A DNA stretch of 64,000 bases, taken from contig NZ_KB849235.1 in assembly GCF_000368045.1 (NCBI RefSeq), positions 192,836 through 256,835 of the forward strand, read 5' to 3'. Position 1 is the first letter of the stretch; every line of letters starts with the position of its first letter. A program made the position numbers and the translations under genes. This document shows, piece by piece, positions 33,598 to 41,767 of this stretch. The notes under the pieces were generated by a model. The model had not been told where the DNA came from. It worked only from the letters and a program-made list of their open reading frames with translations, and ran no database searches. Source of the stretch: Acinetobacter johnsonii CIP 64.6. GTDB lineage: Bacteria > Pseudomonadota > Gammaproteobacteria > Pseudomonadales > Moraxellaceae.

Positions 33598-34237
33598 TTT
33601 ATTACTGACAGGCACCATCGATACCTTAATCATGGTCGGCGCATCCGCATTTTTTGCCTTGCTCATTGGTCTTCCAATGGCAGTGGTTCTAGTCAGCACC
33701 TCTGAGCATGGCATTTATCCTTCCAAAAGTATTAACCATAGTTTAGGCTGGTTGGTAAATATCACTCGTTCCGTTCCCTTCCTGATTTTGATGGTGGCCC
33801 TCATTCCACTCACCCGTTGGATTGTAGGCACCAGTTATGGTGTTTGGGCAGCAGTTGTCCCTTTAACCTTGGCTGCAACACCTTTTTTTGCACGAATTGC
33901 AGAAGTCAGTTTACGCGAAGTGGATCAAGGGTTGATTGAGGCTGCGCAAGCCATCGGCTGTAACCGTACTCAAATCATTTGGCATGTGTTGTTACCTGAG
34001 GCGCTACCAGGAATTGTCGCGGGTTTTACCGTGACCATTGTGACCATGATTAACTCCTCTGCCATTGCAGGTGCCATTGGTGCAGGTGGTTTAGGCGATA
34101 TTGCCTATCGTTATGGTTATCAGCGTTTTGATATGCAAATCATGTTGGCCGTGATCGTCGTGCTCGTAATTTTGGTGATGTGTGTGCAAGCGATTGGAGA
34201 CAATCTGGCAAATCAACTCGATAAAAGGAAGGTTTAA
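33578..34237 (+). CDS. metI: MetI-type ABC transporter permease
   Basis: 219 residues from ATG 33578 (the frame opens from a TTG at 33572). Five membrane helices and the EAA loop EAAQAIGCNRTQIIWHVLLPEALPG (about 129-153) that docks on MetN. With MetN and either MetQ it would import the sulfur compound. Last gene of the operon; a hairpin follows at 34288. Confidence 0.93.
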   Translation: MHDQLIDLLLTGTIDTLIMVGASAFFALLIGLPMAVVLVSTSEHGIYPSKSINHSLGWLVNITRSVPFLILMVALIPLTRWIVGTSYGVWAAVVPLTLAATPFFARIAEVSLREVDQGLIEAAQAIGCNRTQIIWHVLLPEALPGIVAGFTVTIVTMINSSAIAGAIGAGGLGDIAYRYGYQRFDMQIMLAVIVVLVILVMCVQAIGDNLANQLDKRKV

Positions 34238-34285
34238 TCCCATTTCCCATATAAAGCAGAGACTATACTGTCCACTTAAGTTTTT

Positions 34286-34312
34286 TAGCCCTCCTTTTTC
34301 TGAGGAGGGTGT
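34286..34312 (+). terminator. Stem-loop ending the sulfur operon
   Basis: Stem GCCCTCCT/AGGAGGGT with TTTTCTG loop; the T-run after it is interrupted (GTTTC), so termination may be partial. Confidence 0.6.
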
Positions 34313-34482
34313 TTCAATATGAAGTTCACTACCCATTTATAATCGCTTCTGATTTATGACAGCAGTCTAATCAACATTGTTTTTCTTTGAAATTCACATA
34401 GAAAATATAGCTCTCAATATACAGATAGAAATGAATAAGCTATAACGTATCTTCAAAGCTAAATAAGAATAACTACCTCAAT

Positions 34483-35193
34483 ATGCATCATTCCCCTAAA
34501 ATTAAAGTACTCGCTTTCGACATCTTTGGAACTGTTGTGGACTGGCATTCTTCAATCGTTCAAGAAGTGAAAAGTCTAGCCTTGAACATTGATGCCAACC
34601 AATTTGCATTAGACTGGCGAGCAGGCTATCGACCTGCAATGGATCAGGTTTTGTCAGGTCAGCAGCCGTGGACCTCCATTGATGATATTCACCGTCTCAT
34701 TTTGGATGAGCTTTTAGCGAAATATCAAATCTCCACACTGACCGAAGCTCAAAAAATGGATTTAAACTTTATTTGGCATCGTCTCAACCCTTGGCCAGAT
34801 ACAGTCGCAGCACTCAATCAATTAAAACAAGATTATATTATTTGCACCCTTTCAAATGGCAACATTCGCTTATTGGTCGATCTGGCAAAGTACGCAAAAT
34901 TGCCTTGGGACACTATTTTCTCTGCTGAAAATTTCAAAGCCTACAAACTTTCTCCCAAAACCTATTTAGGTGTCTCAGACTTTCTCAATGTCGCACCGAG
35001 TCAAGTGATGATGGTGGCCACCCATCAAGATGACCTTGCCGCAGCGCGTGGCTGTGGACTACGGACAGCTTATATTGAACGCCCCTTTGAATATGGTGCA
35101 GCTCAATTGAAAGACTCTAGTCCTTGCATAGACAATAATCTACATGCAACTGACCTCTTAAATCTGGTTTCTTTATTAAAAGAAAAGGCTTAA
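34483..35193 (+). CDS. HAD-superfamily hydrolase, haloacid dehalogenase type II-like
   Basis: 236 residues. Nucleophile Asp in AFDIFGTVVDWHSS (about 13), motif II STLSNGN as CTLSNGNIRLL, Lys in KAYKLSPKTYLG and acidic ATHQDDLAAARGCG near the end. This is the L-2-haloacid dehalogenase subclass, which cleaves carbon-halogen bonds or acts on other substrates. Separate transcription unit after the sulfur operon; whether it is related to it is unknown. Confidence 0.85.
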   Translation: MHHSPKIKVLAFDIFGTVVDWHSSIVQEVKSLALNIDANQFALDWRAGYRPAMDQVLSGQQPWTSIDDIHRLILDELLAKYQISTLTEAQKMDLNFIWHRLNPWPDTVAALNQLKQDYIICTLSNGNIRLLVDLAKYAKLPWDTIFSAENFKAYKLSPKTYLGVSDFLNVAPSQVMMVATHQDDLAAARGCGLRTAYIERPFEYGAAQLKDSSPCIDNNLHATDLLNLVSLLKEKA

Positions 35194-35338
35194 AAGGCTC
35201 ATACATAAGGCTTAAATGAGGAAGTTCTGCCCACAACATGATTTACAACTTTGATTCTTCTCCCCTGAGACCTGACTTTGTCATGGCTTTCATGTAAAAT
35301 CACTGGCAATTTTTATATAACACGTTGTGAGTTATTTC

Positions 35339-36430
35339 ATGGGTTTTAATTGCGGTATTGTCGGCTTGCCGAACGTTGGTAAATCTACACTTTTCAATGC
35401 ATTGACTAAAGCTGCTATTGCTGCTGAAAACTTCCCATTCTGTACCATTGAACCAAACACAGGCATCGTTCCTGTGCCAGATCCACGTTTAGACAAATTA
35501 ACAGCGATTGTAAAACCTCAACGTGTGATTCCAACGACGATGGAATTTGTGGACATTGCAGGTTTAGTTGCGGGTGCATCTAAAGGTGAAGGCTTGGGGA
35601 ACCAATTCCTCGCAAACATTCGTGAAACGGATGCGATTGCTCACGTTGTACGTTGTTTTGAAGATGAAAACGTCATTCACGTTAACGGTAAAATTGACCC
35701 GCTTGATGATATCGCAACCATCAACACGGAACTTGCACTGGCTGACTTAGAAACTGTGACAAAAGCAGTGACTCGTTTAGCAAAATCTGCAAAAGGTGGC
35801 GACAAAGAAGCACTTGCAACCAAAGCGGTTTTAGACAAAATTTTACCTTTACTTGACGAAGGTAAACCTGCTCGCGCAGCTGACCTAGATGACGACGAAC
35901 GTAAACTGGTTCGTGGTTTTGGTTTAATGACTTTAAAACCAACCATGTATATTGCAAACGTTGCAGAAGATGGTTTTGAAAACAACCCGCATTTAGATGC
36001 TGTGAAAAAACTGGCTGCTGAAGAAAATGCAATCGTAGTCCCGCTTTGCAACCAAATCGAAGCTGAAATTTCACTGCTTGAAGATGAAGACCGGGCTGAG
36101 TTCCTTGAAGCTTTAGGCATGGAAGAACCAGGTCTAAACGTGGTAATTCGCGCAGGCTACGGTCTTTTAGGTTTACAGACTTACTTCACGGCGGGTGTAC
36201 AAGAAGTTCGTGCTTGGACCGTTAAAGTAGGTGCAACTGCACCACAAGCGGCGGGTGTGATCCACACTGACTTCGAAAAAGGCTTTATCCGTGCTGAATG
36301 TGTTGCTTATAACGACTTCGTTCAATACAACGGTGAAGCAGGTGCGAAAGAAGCAGGTAAATGGCGTTTAGAAGGTAAAACGTACATCGTTCAAGACGGT
36401 GATGTTCTACACTTCCGCTTTAACGTATAA
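35339..36430 (+). CDS. ychF: Redox-regulated ATPase YchF (OLA1 family)
   Basis: 363 residues; ATG 35339 gives the conserved MGFNCGIVGLPNVGKST start, the frame from 35327 adding only four residues. OBG-type P-loop (G1 GLPNVGKS), G3 DIAGLVAGASKGEGLGNQFL, G4-variant NVAED that favours ATP over GTP, then TGS domain (about 280-363, ending VLHFRFNV). Ribosome-associated, affects stress responses. Followed by a strong terminator. Confidence 0.97.
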   Translation: MGFNCGIVGLPNVGKSTLFNALTKAAIAAENFPFCTIEPNTGIVPVPDPRLDKLTAIVKPQRVIPTTMEFVDIAGLVAGASKGEGLGNQFLANIRETDAIAHVVRCFEDENVIHVNGKIDPLDDIATINTELALADLETVTKAVTRLAKSAKGGDKEALATKAVLDKILPLLDEGKPARAADLDDDERKLVRGFGLMTLKPTMYIANVAEDGFENNPHLDAVKKLAAEENAIVVPLCNQIEAEISLLEDEDRAEFLEALGMEEPGLNVVIRAGYGLLGLQTYFTAGVQEVRAWTVKVGATAPQAAGVIHTDFEKGFIRAECVAYNDFVQYNGEAGAKEAGKWRLEGKTYIVQDGDVLHFRFNV

Positions 36431-36444
36431 GCCGTTTCGAATAT

Positions 36445-36472
36445 AAAAAACCCGATACCAATCGGGTTTTTT
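36445..36472 (+). terminator. Terminator of ychF
   Basis: Perfect stem AAAAAACCCGAT/ATCGGGTTTTTT with ACCA loop. Confidence 0.93.
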
Positions 36473-36618
36473 ATAAGCTTAAACCAAGCTTAAAAACAGC
36501 ATTAAATAACATATGAACACCTGATCCGTTTGGATCTCACACAATATTCTAACTTCTATTCTTTTACATTATCGCTAATTTAATCACAGGCACTAATGCC
36601 TTCATTGAACAAACGAAA

Positions 36619-36936
36619 ATGAAAAAGATCAGCACATTTATTGCAGCAGGTTTATTCACAATGCTTAGCGCTACAGCATTTGCATGCCCACAAGGAACAA
36701 CACTGTCGGGTGGTACAGGTGCAAATCATAAAGGTGGTAAGTGCGTCGCAACCATGAACGTGGCGAAACATGATCAGGCAATGAAACAAGACAAAACAGT
36801 CAAACACGATCCAGCCATGAAGCAAGATAAAATGGCCAAGCATGATTCAATGAAAGCCAATGATATGACTAATAAGTCCCATAAAGATGCTCATGCTCCA
36901 AGCCCGAATACACACAAAGTCGCGAAGACATCTTAA
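36619..36936 (+). CDS. Small exported repeat protein, Lys/His/Asp-rich
   Basis: 105 residues: signal peptide to about residue 22 (AFA), a short Cys pair region (CPQGTTLSGG...KCVA) and then about five degenerate repeats of the form K(H/Q)DxxMKxDKxxK (residues 48-85). The tail is Ser/His-rich. Highly polar, probably disordered in the periplasm; His/Asp could bind metal, but this is guesswork. No family recognised. Confidence 0.65.
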   Translation: MKKISTFIAAGLFTMLSATAFACPQGTTLSGGTGANHKGGKCVATMNVAKHDQAMKQDKTVKHDPAMKQDKMAKHDSMKANDMTNKSHKDAHAPSPNTHKVAKTS

Positions 36937-36956
36937 AACAGTATAAAAAAATTCAG

Positions 36957-37496
36957 TTAATGTGATGTCACAGAGACATGTTTATTATCCATTGCAGCAC
37001 GCTGTTTGCGGGCTTCATCTAACATGCGTTGTTCGATGTCTTTTCTAAAACCAAGCATAAACACCATTTCCGCCAAAACAAATAATGGACCGATGGCTAG
37101 GCCAATCACATCATCCATAAAGGCCGGTTTTTTCTTCTCATAGAAATGCCCGACAAACTGGAACGCCCAGCCGACGACAAAAATACCAATACTGAGACCT
37201 AACCAAAGTCCCAAATCAAACTGTGCAATTTTATAAGCCAATGGATAAGCCATGGCATAGATCACTAACATGATCACACCAAAAATTCGATCTAAGCTCA
37301 GGTAGTAAACAATACTCGCTAAGATCAAAACCATCGCCAAGGTAATTTCAAAACTGCCCACAGTCATGCCAGCTCTCGCGGTTAAGCACATAATTGAAAA
37401 CACAATCAGCGGAATACCAACAAAGTGGGTCACGATATTTTTATGATCAAGATGATAAGCTGCATACTGACTTAATAATTTTTCTAATTTACTCAT
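36957..37496 (-). CDS. DUF962/Mpo1-like membrane protein
   Basis: 179 residues from ATG 37496 (MSKLEKLLSQYAAYHLDHKN). Two to four membrane helices. The HxxxxN..THFVGIPL block and later FQFVGHFYEKKKPAFMDD match the Mpo1-like family, iron-dependent dioxygenases that cut 2-hydroxy fatty acids by one carbon (yeast Mpo1). The His residues His17/His26 and His~126 are in place. Divergent from the Crp/Fnr regulator gene with about 115 bases between. Confidence 0.85.
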   Translation of the reverse strand: MSKLEKLLSQYAAYHLDHKNIVTHFVGIPLIVFSIMCLTARAGMTVGSFEITLAMVLILASIVYYLSLDRIFGVIMLVIYAMAYPLAYKIAQFDLGLWLGLSIGIFVVGWAFQFVGHFYEKKKPAFMDDVIGLAIGPLFVLAEMVFMLGFRKDIEQRMLDEARKQRAAMDNKHVSVTSH

Positions 37497-37613
37497 ACTG
37501 TATTTCCTTATTGCATGATATTGATCACGATATAGAATAACTTTAAAGGAAAACAGCCCATCAAGTTGTCGTCGACCTGACAAGTTGCTCGATCAATCAC
37601 GAAAGGACGCGGA

Positions 37614-38309
37614 ATGCTGGAAGTTCAACATCAACAACAATTACTCAATAACAATTGGTTCGCCAAACTACCACACGCCTATCAACAGTATATTGTGCAA
37701 CATGCCAAATATATTAACGTTGCAAAAGACCAAGCTGTTTTTCGCTCTGGGGATTTATTTGATGGCATCTATGCAGTCTTGAACGGCGCAATTCGTTTAG
37801 GTCATGTCGACATCGAAGGTAAAGAAGCAGTTGCAGCAATTGCTGAACCGATTATGTGGTTTGGAGAAATTTCTTTAATAGATCAACAACCGCGTTCGCA
37901 CGATGCGATTGCTATACAAAAAAGTACCCTGCTCCATCTACCTAAACGCGATGTTGAGGCGTTTATCCAAGCCACCCCAGAATTTTGGTTTCATATTGCA
38001 CAGCTTGCTTCACAGAAGTTACGTCTCGCCTTTTTAGAACTGATCGCAATCCAAAGTCAAAATATCAGTCAACGACTGGCTCAACGCTTACTGTTTATTT
38101 TAAGCGGTTATGGCAACCATCTGTCGATTACAAATGATGAAATCCATTTATCACAGGAGCAACTGGCTCAAATGCTGATGTGTTCACGCCAAACAATTAA
38201 CCAAGAACTTCAAAACTTAGAAAAACAAGGAATACTGGCAATTGCTTTTAAAAAAATAAAAATTTTAGATCATGCAAAGCTGCATAAAATGGCACATAGC
38301 TCAGAATAG
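37614..38309 (+). CDS. Crp/Fnr-family transcriptional regulator
   Basis: 231 residues. Cyclic-nucleotide-binding-like domain (about 25-140) with FRSGDLFDGIYAVLNGAIRLG and EPIMWFGEISLIDQQPRSHDA, and C-terminal winged HTH with LSQEQLAQMLMCSRQTINQELQNLEKQGIL. No N-terminal cysteine cluster, so not FNR proper. It may control itself and the divergent Mpo1-like gene. AAAGGA site precedes ATG 37614. Confidence 0.9.
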   Translation: MLEVQHQQQLLNNNWFAKLPHAYQQYIVQHAKYINVAKDQAVFRSGDLFDGIYAVLNGAIRLGHVDIEGKEAVAAIAEPIMWFGEISLIDQQPRSHDAIAIQKSTLLHLPKRDVEAFIQATPEFWFHIAQLASQKLRLAFLELIAIQSQNISQRLAQRLLFILSGYGNHLSITNDEIHLSQEQLAQMLMCSRQTINQELQNLEKQGILAIAFKKIKILDHAKLHKMAHSSE

Positions 38310-38562
38310 ACAATCTAGTGTGCGCCTTAAGAGTGCAATCCACATAGAAGGAATGTATAGAAATATGGCTACACGGCCTAATGTCTTGGCTATTCGTCTC
38401 CCCGGCTTGAGACTGCTGTCACTGTGTTTGACAGGCAGCTCATGTAAACATCGCAACAACTAATTTTTTAAATGAACCCTCAAAATTCGACTCAATTCCG
38501 ATATTTTACTGCATTGGGATAATGTACTATTTTTATTATATTTTTCATTAAAGCTCTAACCA
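38310..38562 (+). other. Intergenic region with GC-richer structured part
   Basis: Between the regulator and a convergent lipoprotein gene. 38350-38462 is richer in G and C than the surroundings and has stems such as GTCTC/GAGAC (38395-38411) and CTGTCA/TGACAG (38416-38433). It also holds a 32-codon frame from ATG 38367 (MATRPNVLAI...) ending 38463. It could be a small RNA or micro-gene. No terminator directly after it. Confidence 0.3.
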
Positions 38563-38594
38563 TAAAAAAGCGAGTTTTTAAAACTCGCTTTTGG
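38563..38594. terminator. Bidirectional terminator
   Basis: Stem AAAAGCGAGTTTT/AAAACTCGCTTTT (38566-38593) with minimal loop; A and T runs on both sides. Confidence 0.85.
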
Positions 38595-38610
38595 TCATAC
38601 TATATCGGTC

Positions 38611-39093
38611 TTAGACACCCACTTTTTTAGGGTCTGTATTGCCTAAACTTGGGTTATCAATTGCGCCCCGACATTGTGCTTTATCACGTTCATAATCGCT
38701 CTGTTTCTGTGCAACACTTGATGAACCGTCTAAGGTCTCACGTGCCCACACTTCTAAACTGGTCAAGGCTTTACGACACAGGGCGTATTTTCCTTCGGTT
38801 ACTGAGTCTGTCATTTTGACATTAATACGCCAGTCCGTACTGAGTTTACGTGCAGGATGACGGACTTTAGCTTCAATCTGATCCAGTTGCTTGTTATAGA
38901 CCAAGCCATCTACTTCATTGATAAATACCCAAGCACGCTGGGCATATTCCGTAGCGTCATTGGTAATTTTTGGCGCAGCCTTAATTTCTACTTTTTGTTC
39001 AGGAGCTTGCTCTGACTGCCCACAAGCTTGCAAAAGTAAACTGCTTACAATTATAGCAGTCAGCCCTAAAGTACGTAATTCGAGCTTCAACAT
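38611..39093 (-). CDS. Lipoprotein of unknown function
   Basis: 160 residues from ATG 39093 (the frame is open to 39153). Lipobox LLLQAC gives a mature N-terminal Cys; next residues GQSEQAPEQ. The mature part is soluble, with two Cys (YALCRKAL, AQCRGAI) and a Trp-rich pattern RAWVFINEVDGL. Known as a conserved uncharacterised lipoprotein style in this genus. No operon partner. Confidence 0.7.
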   Translation of the reverse strand: MLKLELRTLGLTAIIVSSLLLQACGQSEQAPEQKVEIKAAPKITNDATEYAQRAWVFINEVDGLVYNKQLDQIEAKVRHPARKLSTDWRINVKMTDSVTEGKYALCRKALTSLEVWARETLDGSSSVAQKQSDYERDKAQCRGAIDNPSLGNTDPKKVGV

Positions 39094-39194
39094 GGTTAAA
39101 CGCCTCAACAAACAATTGGGCACTATGCTAGTGAATTCAGTTACAATACACAATCAATTTTGACCTATTGATAAAGTCTTCTTCAAGGTGTGTT

Positions 39195-39947
39195 GTGTCC
39201 GAACTTAATCCCACTCCTGCACAAGCTGCTGGCTTTTGGCAAGGGGCTAAGGATAGCCAAGCGATTATCTTTACCTATCTGCCTGTTTCTTTTGCCTTTG
39301 GTGTATCTGCAACCCAGTTTGGCTTTAGTGCATGGGAAGCTTTATTTTTATCCTGCTCAATGTATGCAGGGGCCAGTCAGTTTTTAGTGGTTGCACTATT
39401 GGGTAGTGGCACGTCTATTTGGATGACTGCCCTCACTGTGATTGCCCTAGATATTCGTCACTTACTCTATGGCCCTGCGCTACAAAACTTAATTCAAGAT
39501 AAACTGAACTTAAAAAAAACCGCTATTTGGTCATGGGGGCTAACCGACGAAGTTTTTGCCTCAGGCATGATTAAACTGTCACAACGTCGCCAAGAGTGGT
39601 CTGAGTCTTGGATGCTCGGTTTAAGTCTGTTTAGTTGGCTCGCATGGGCTACAGGTTCTTTTCTAGGTGGAATGTTTGCAGACCAAGTCAGTCATTTACC
39701 CCAGTTTTTACAAGCCGCTCTAGACTTTCTATTACCTGCACTGTTCTTAAGTTTCTTATTGGCAGCATTTGAAAAGAAACACACTTTCGTGGTGGCTGTG
39801 ACCATTCTTGTATCTGCCATTGCCTGCTATTTTATTGACTTATCTGCTGCAATTTTTATTGGTATCAGTTCAGGTATATTTGCAGGTTTGTTTAAACACT
39901 ATGTACTGAAAAAACCAGACCCTGAACATATGGGAGATCAAGCATGA
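39195..39947 (+). CDS. azlC: AzlC-family branched-chain amino acid exporter, large subunit
   Basis: 250 residues from GTG 39195 (AAGG six bases upstream); the frame opens at a TTG in 39168. Six to seven membrane helices with the AzlC marks FAFGVSATQFGFS, CSMYAGASQF and LDIRHLLYG. AzlC and AzlD together export branched-chain amino acids or analogues. Stop overlaps azlD by four bases. Confidence 0.9.
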   Translation: MSELNPTPAQAAGFWQGAKDSQAIIFTYLPVSFAFGVSATQFGFSAWEALFLSCSMYAGASQFLVVALLGSGTSIWMTALTVIALDIRHLLYGPALQNLIQDKLNLKKTAIWSWGLTDEVFASGMIKLSQRRQEWSESWMLGLSLFSWLAWATGSFLGGMFADQVSHLPQFLQAALDFLLPALFLSFLLAAFEKKHTFVVAVTILVSAIACYFIDLSAAIFIGISSGIFAGLFKHYVLKKPDPEHMGDQA

Positions 39948-40291
39948 ATATCGAAATTATCTTGGTCGGCATTGTAGTGGGTATTGCAAATTTTGCTTCA
40001 CGCTTTGGCCCATTCTTCGTCATTCAAAAGTTCCAACAAGGTTCACAAAAGCGCGGTGCTTTATGGTTAAAGATTGCATTGGGTTCGATTGGTATCGCGG
40101 CGATCAGTTCGATGCTCGTGGTTGCCACCTTGCCACCACTGTTAGATATACCCAATAAAAGTTTTGCCATGTTAGTCGGCTTTATCGTATTAGCTGGACT
40201 TTATTTCAAGTTTAAGCAAATTGTCCCCGCTACACTCACCGCAGCACTGAGCTATGGTTTGGTTTACACCTATATTCCTATGCCTTTTTAA
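39944..40291 (+). CDS. azlD: AzlD-family small exporter subunit
   Basis: 115 residues with four short membrane helices; start overlaps azlC stop (ATGA), so the two are coupled. N-terminal NFASRFGPFFV is typical. It is needed as partner of AzlC. The gap to purT (233 bases) holds nothing clear. Confidence 0.85.
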   Translation: MNIEIILVGIVVGIANFASRFGPFFVIQKFQQGSQKRGALWLKIALGSIGIAAISSMLVVATLPPLLDIPNKSFAMLVGFIVLAGLYFKFKQIVPATLTAALSYGLVYTYIPMPF

Positions 40292-40533
40292 CCCATATCT
40301 TGCATCCATCAAAATCTGATTTACTATTTGAAGCGCTCAGCTGTGCAAGACATTTCAAGCTTGATTGGAAAAGTTTATTGAGCATCCTTTTGCATGAAAA
40401 TTTTGACTTTGGAATGCGCAGCTTTATAAAAAAAATTGTTGGACAATATCATTAATTTATGTGAATGAACCCTGAAGACTTTTAAGAGTTCTGCTATGCT
40501 AAAAGCCCATAAAATCAAGCATGGATGATTTAC

Positions 40534-41739
40534 ATGAGCGTTACTATTGGTACTCCACTTCAGCCTTCAGCATTTAAAGTTCTGCTATTGGGTTCTGGAG
40601 AGCTTGGGAAAGAAGTTGTGATTTCTTTACAACGTTTAGGTGTAGAAGTTCATGCTGCTGACCGTTACGATCATGCTCCTGCAATGCAAGTGGCACACTA
40701 TGCCTATACCTTAAATATGGCAGATGCGACTGCGCTTAAACAACTCATTCAGGACGTTAAGCCGAATTTAATTGTTCCCGAAATTGAAGCCATTGCAACG
40801 CAAGTATTGATTGAAATCGAACAAGATAATATTGCAACAGTCATTCCCTCTGCAAAAGCGGTCAATTTAACCATGAACCGTGAAGGCATCCGTCGTTTAG
40901 CTGCGGAAGAACTGGGCTTACCGACATCGGCTTACCGTTTTGCAGATACCTTAGAATCTTTCCGTGCTGCATGTGATGACATTGGTTATCCAAACTTTGT
41001 TAAACCAGTCATGTCCTCTTCTGGTAAAGGCCAATCACGCGTAAAAGAATTTTCAGAAGTAGATGCTGCGTGGAAATATGCTCAAACAGGTGGTCGTGTA
41101 AATCAAGGGACAGTCATTGTAGAATCTCAAATTGATTTTGATTTTGAAATTACGCTATTAACAGTACGTTCAAAAAACCCTGAAACAGGTGAAATTGAAA
41201 CGTCGTACTGCGACCCAATTGGTCACCGCCAAGATGCGGGTGACTATGTGGAAAGCTGGCAGCCTCAAGCCATGACACCAGCGGCCCTTGACGAAGCAAA
41301 GCGTATTGCCAATAAAGTCACCATCGCATTGGGTGGCTGTGGTATTTTCGGTGTAGAACTCTTTGTCAAAGGCGATAAAGTGTGGTTTAGTGAAGTATCA
41401 CCACGCCCACATGACACAGGTCTTGTGACGCTTGCCTCTCAGTTCCAAAGTGAATTTGAACTACATGCACGTGCGATTTTGGGTCTGCCTGTCAATACAG
41501 CACGTCATAGCGTTGCTGCGAGTGCCGTGATCTATGCAGGTGTGGATGCAAATAACTTATCTTTTTCTGGCTTAAATCTTGCTTTGGCAAACCCAAATAC
41601 TGATTTACGCATTTTTGGAAAACCAGAAGGCTTTACACGTCGCCGTATGGGCGTTGCGACAGCGCGGGCTGAAACAACCGACCAAGCGCGTGAACTAGCA
41701 GTACAAGCTGCTGGACTGGTTAGCGTTCATCAAAATTAA
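40534..41739 (+). CDS. purT: Formate-dependent phosphoribosylglycinamide formyltransferase (PurT)
   Basis: 401 residues from ATG 40534 (MSVTIGTPLQ); a start at 40525 is possible. ATP-grasp enzyme: LLGSGELGKEVVISLQRLG, SSSGKGQSRV, and FSEVSPRPHDTGLVTLASQ with the metal site. Uses formate and ATP to make formyl-GAR in purine synthesis, independent of folate. Confidence 0.96.
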   Translation: MSVTIGTPLQPSAFKVLLLGSGELGKEVVISLQRLGVEVHAADRYDHAPAMQVAHYAYTLNMADATALKQLIQDVKPNLIVPEIEAIATQVLIEIEQDNIATVIPSAKAVNLTMNREGIRRLAAEELGLPTSAYRFADTLESFRAACDDIGYPNFVKPVMSSSGKGQSRVKEFSEVDAAWKYAQTGGRVNQGTVIVESQIDFDFEITLLTVRSKNPETGEIETSYCDPIGHRQDAGDYVESWQPQAMTPAALDEAKRIANKVTIALGGCGIFGVELFVKGDKVWFSEVSPRPHDTGLVTLASQFQSEFELHARAILGLPVNTARHSVAASAVIYAGVDANNLSFSGLNLALANPNTDLRIFGKPEGFTRRRMGVATARAETTDQARELAVQAAGLVSVHQN

Positions 41740-41767
41740 GCGTTGTTAAAATATACGGATACGGTTC

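Noticed and set aside
37561..37613. FNR/CRP box between the divergent Mpo1-like and regulator genes
   Set aside because: TTG..GATCAA-like pieces exist but the spacing does not fit the TTGAT-N4-ATCAA consensus.
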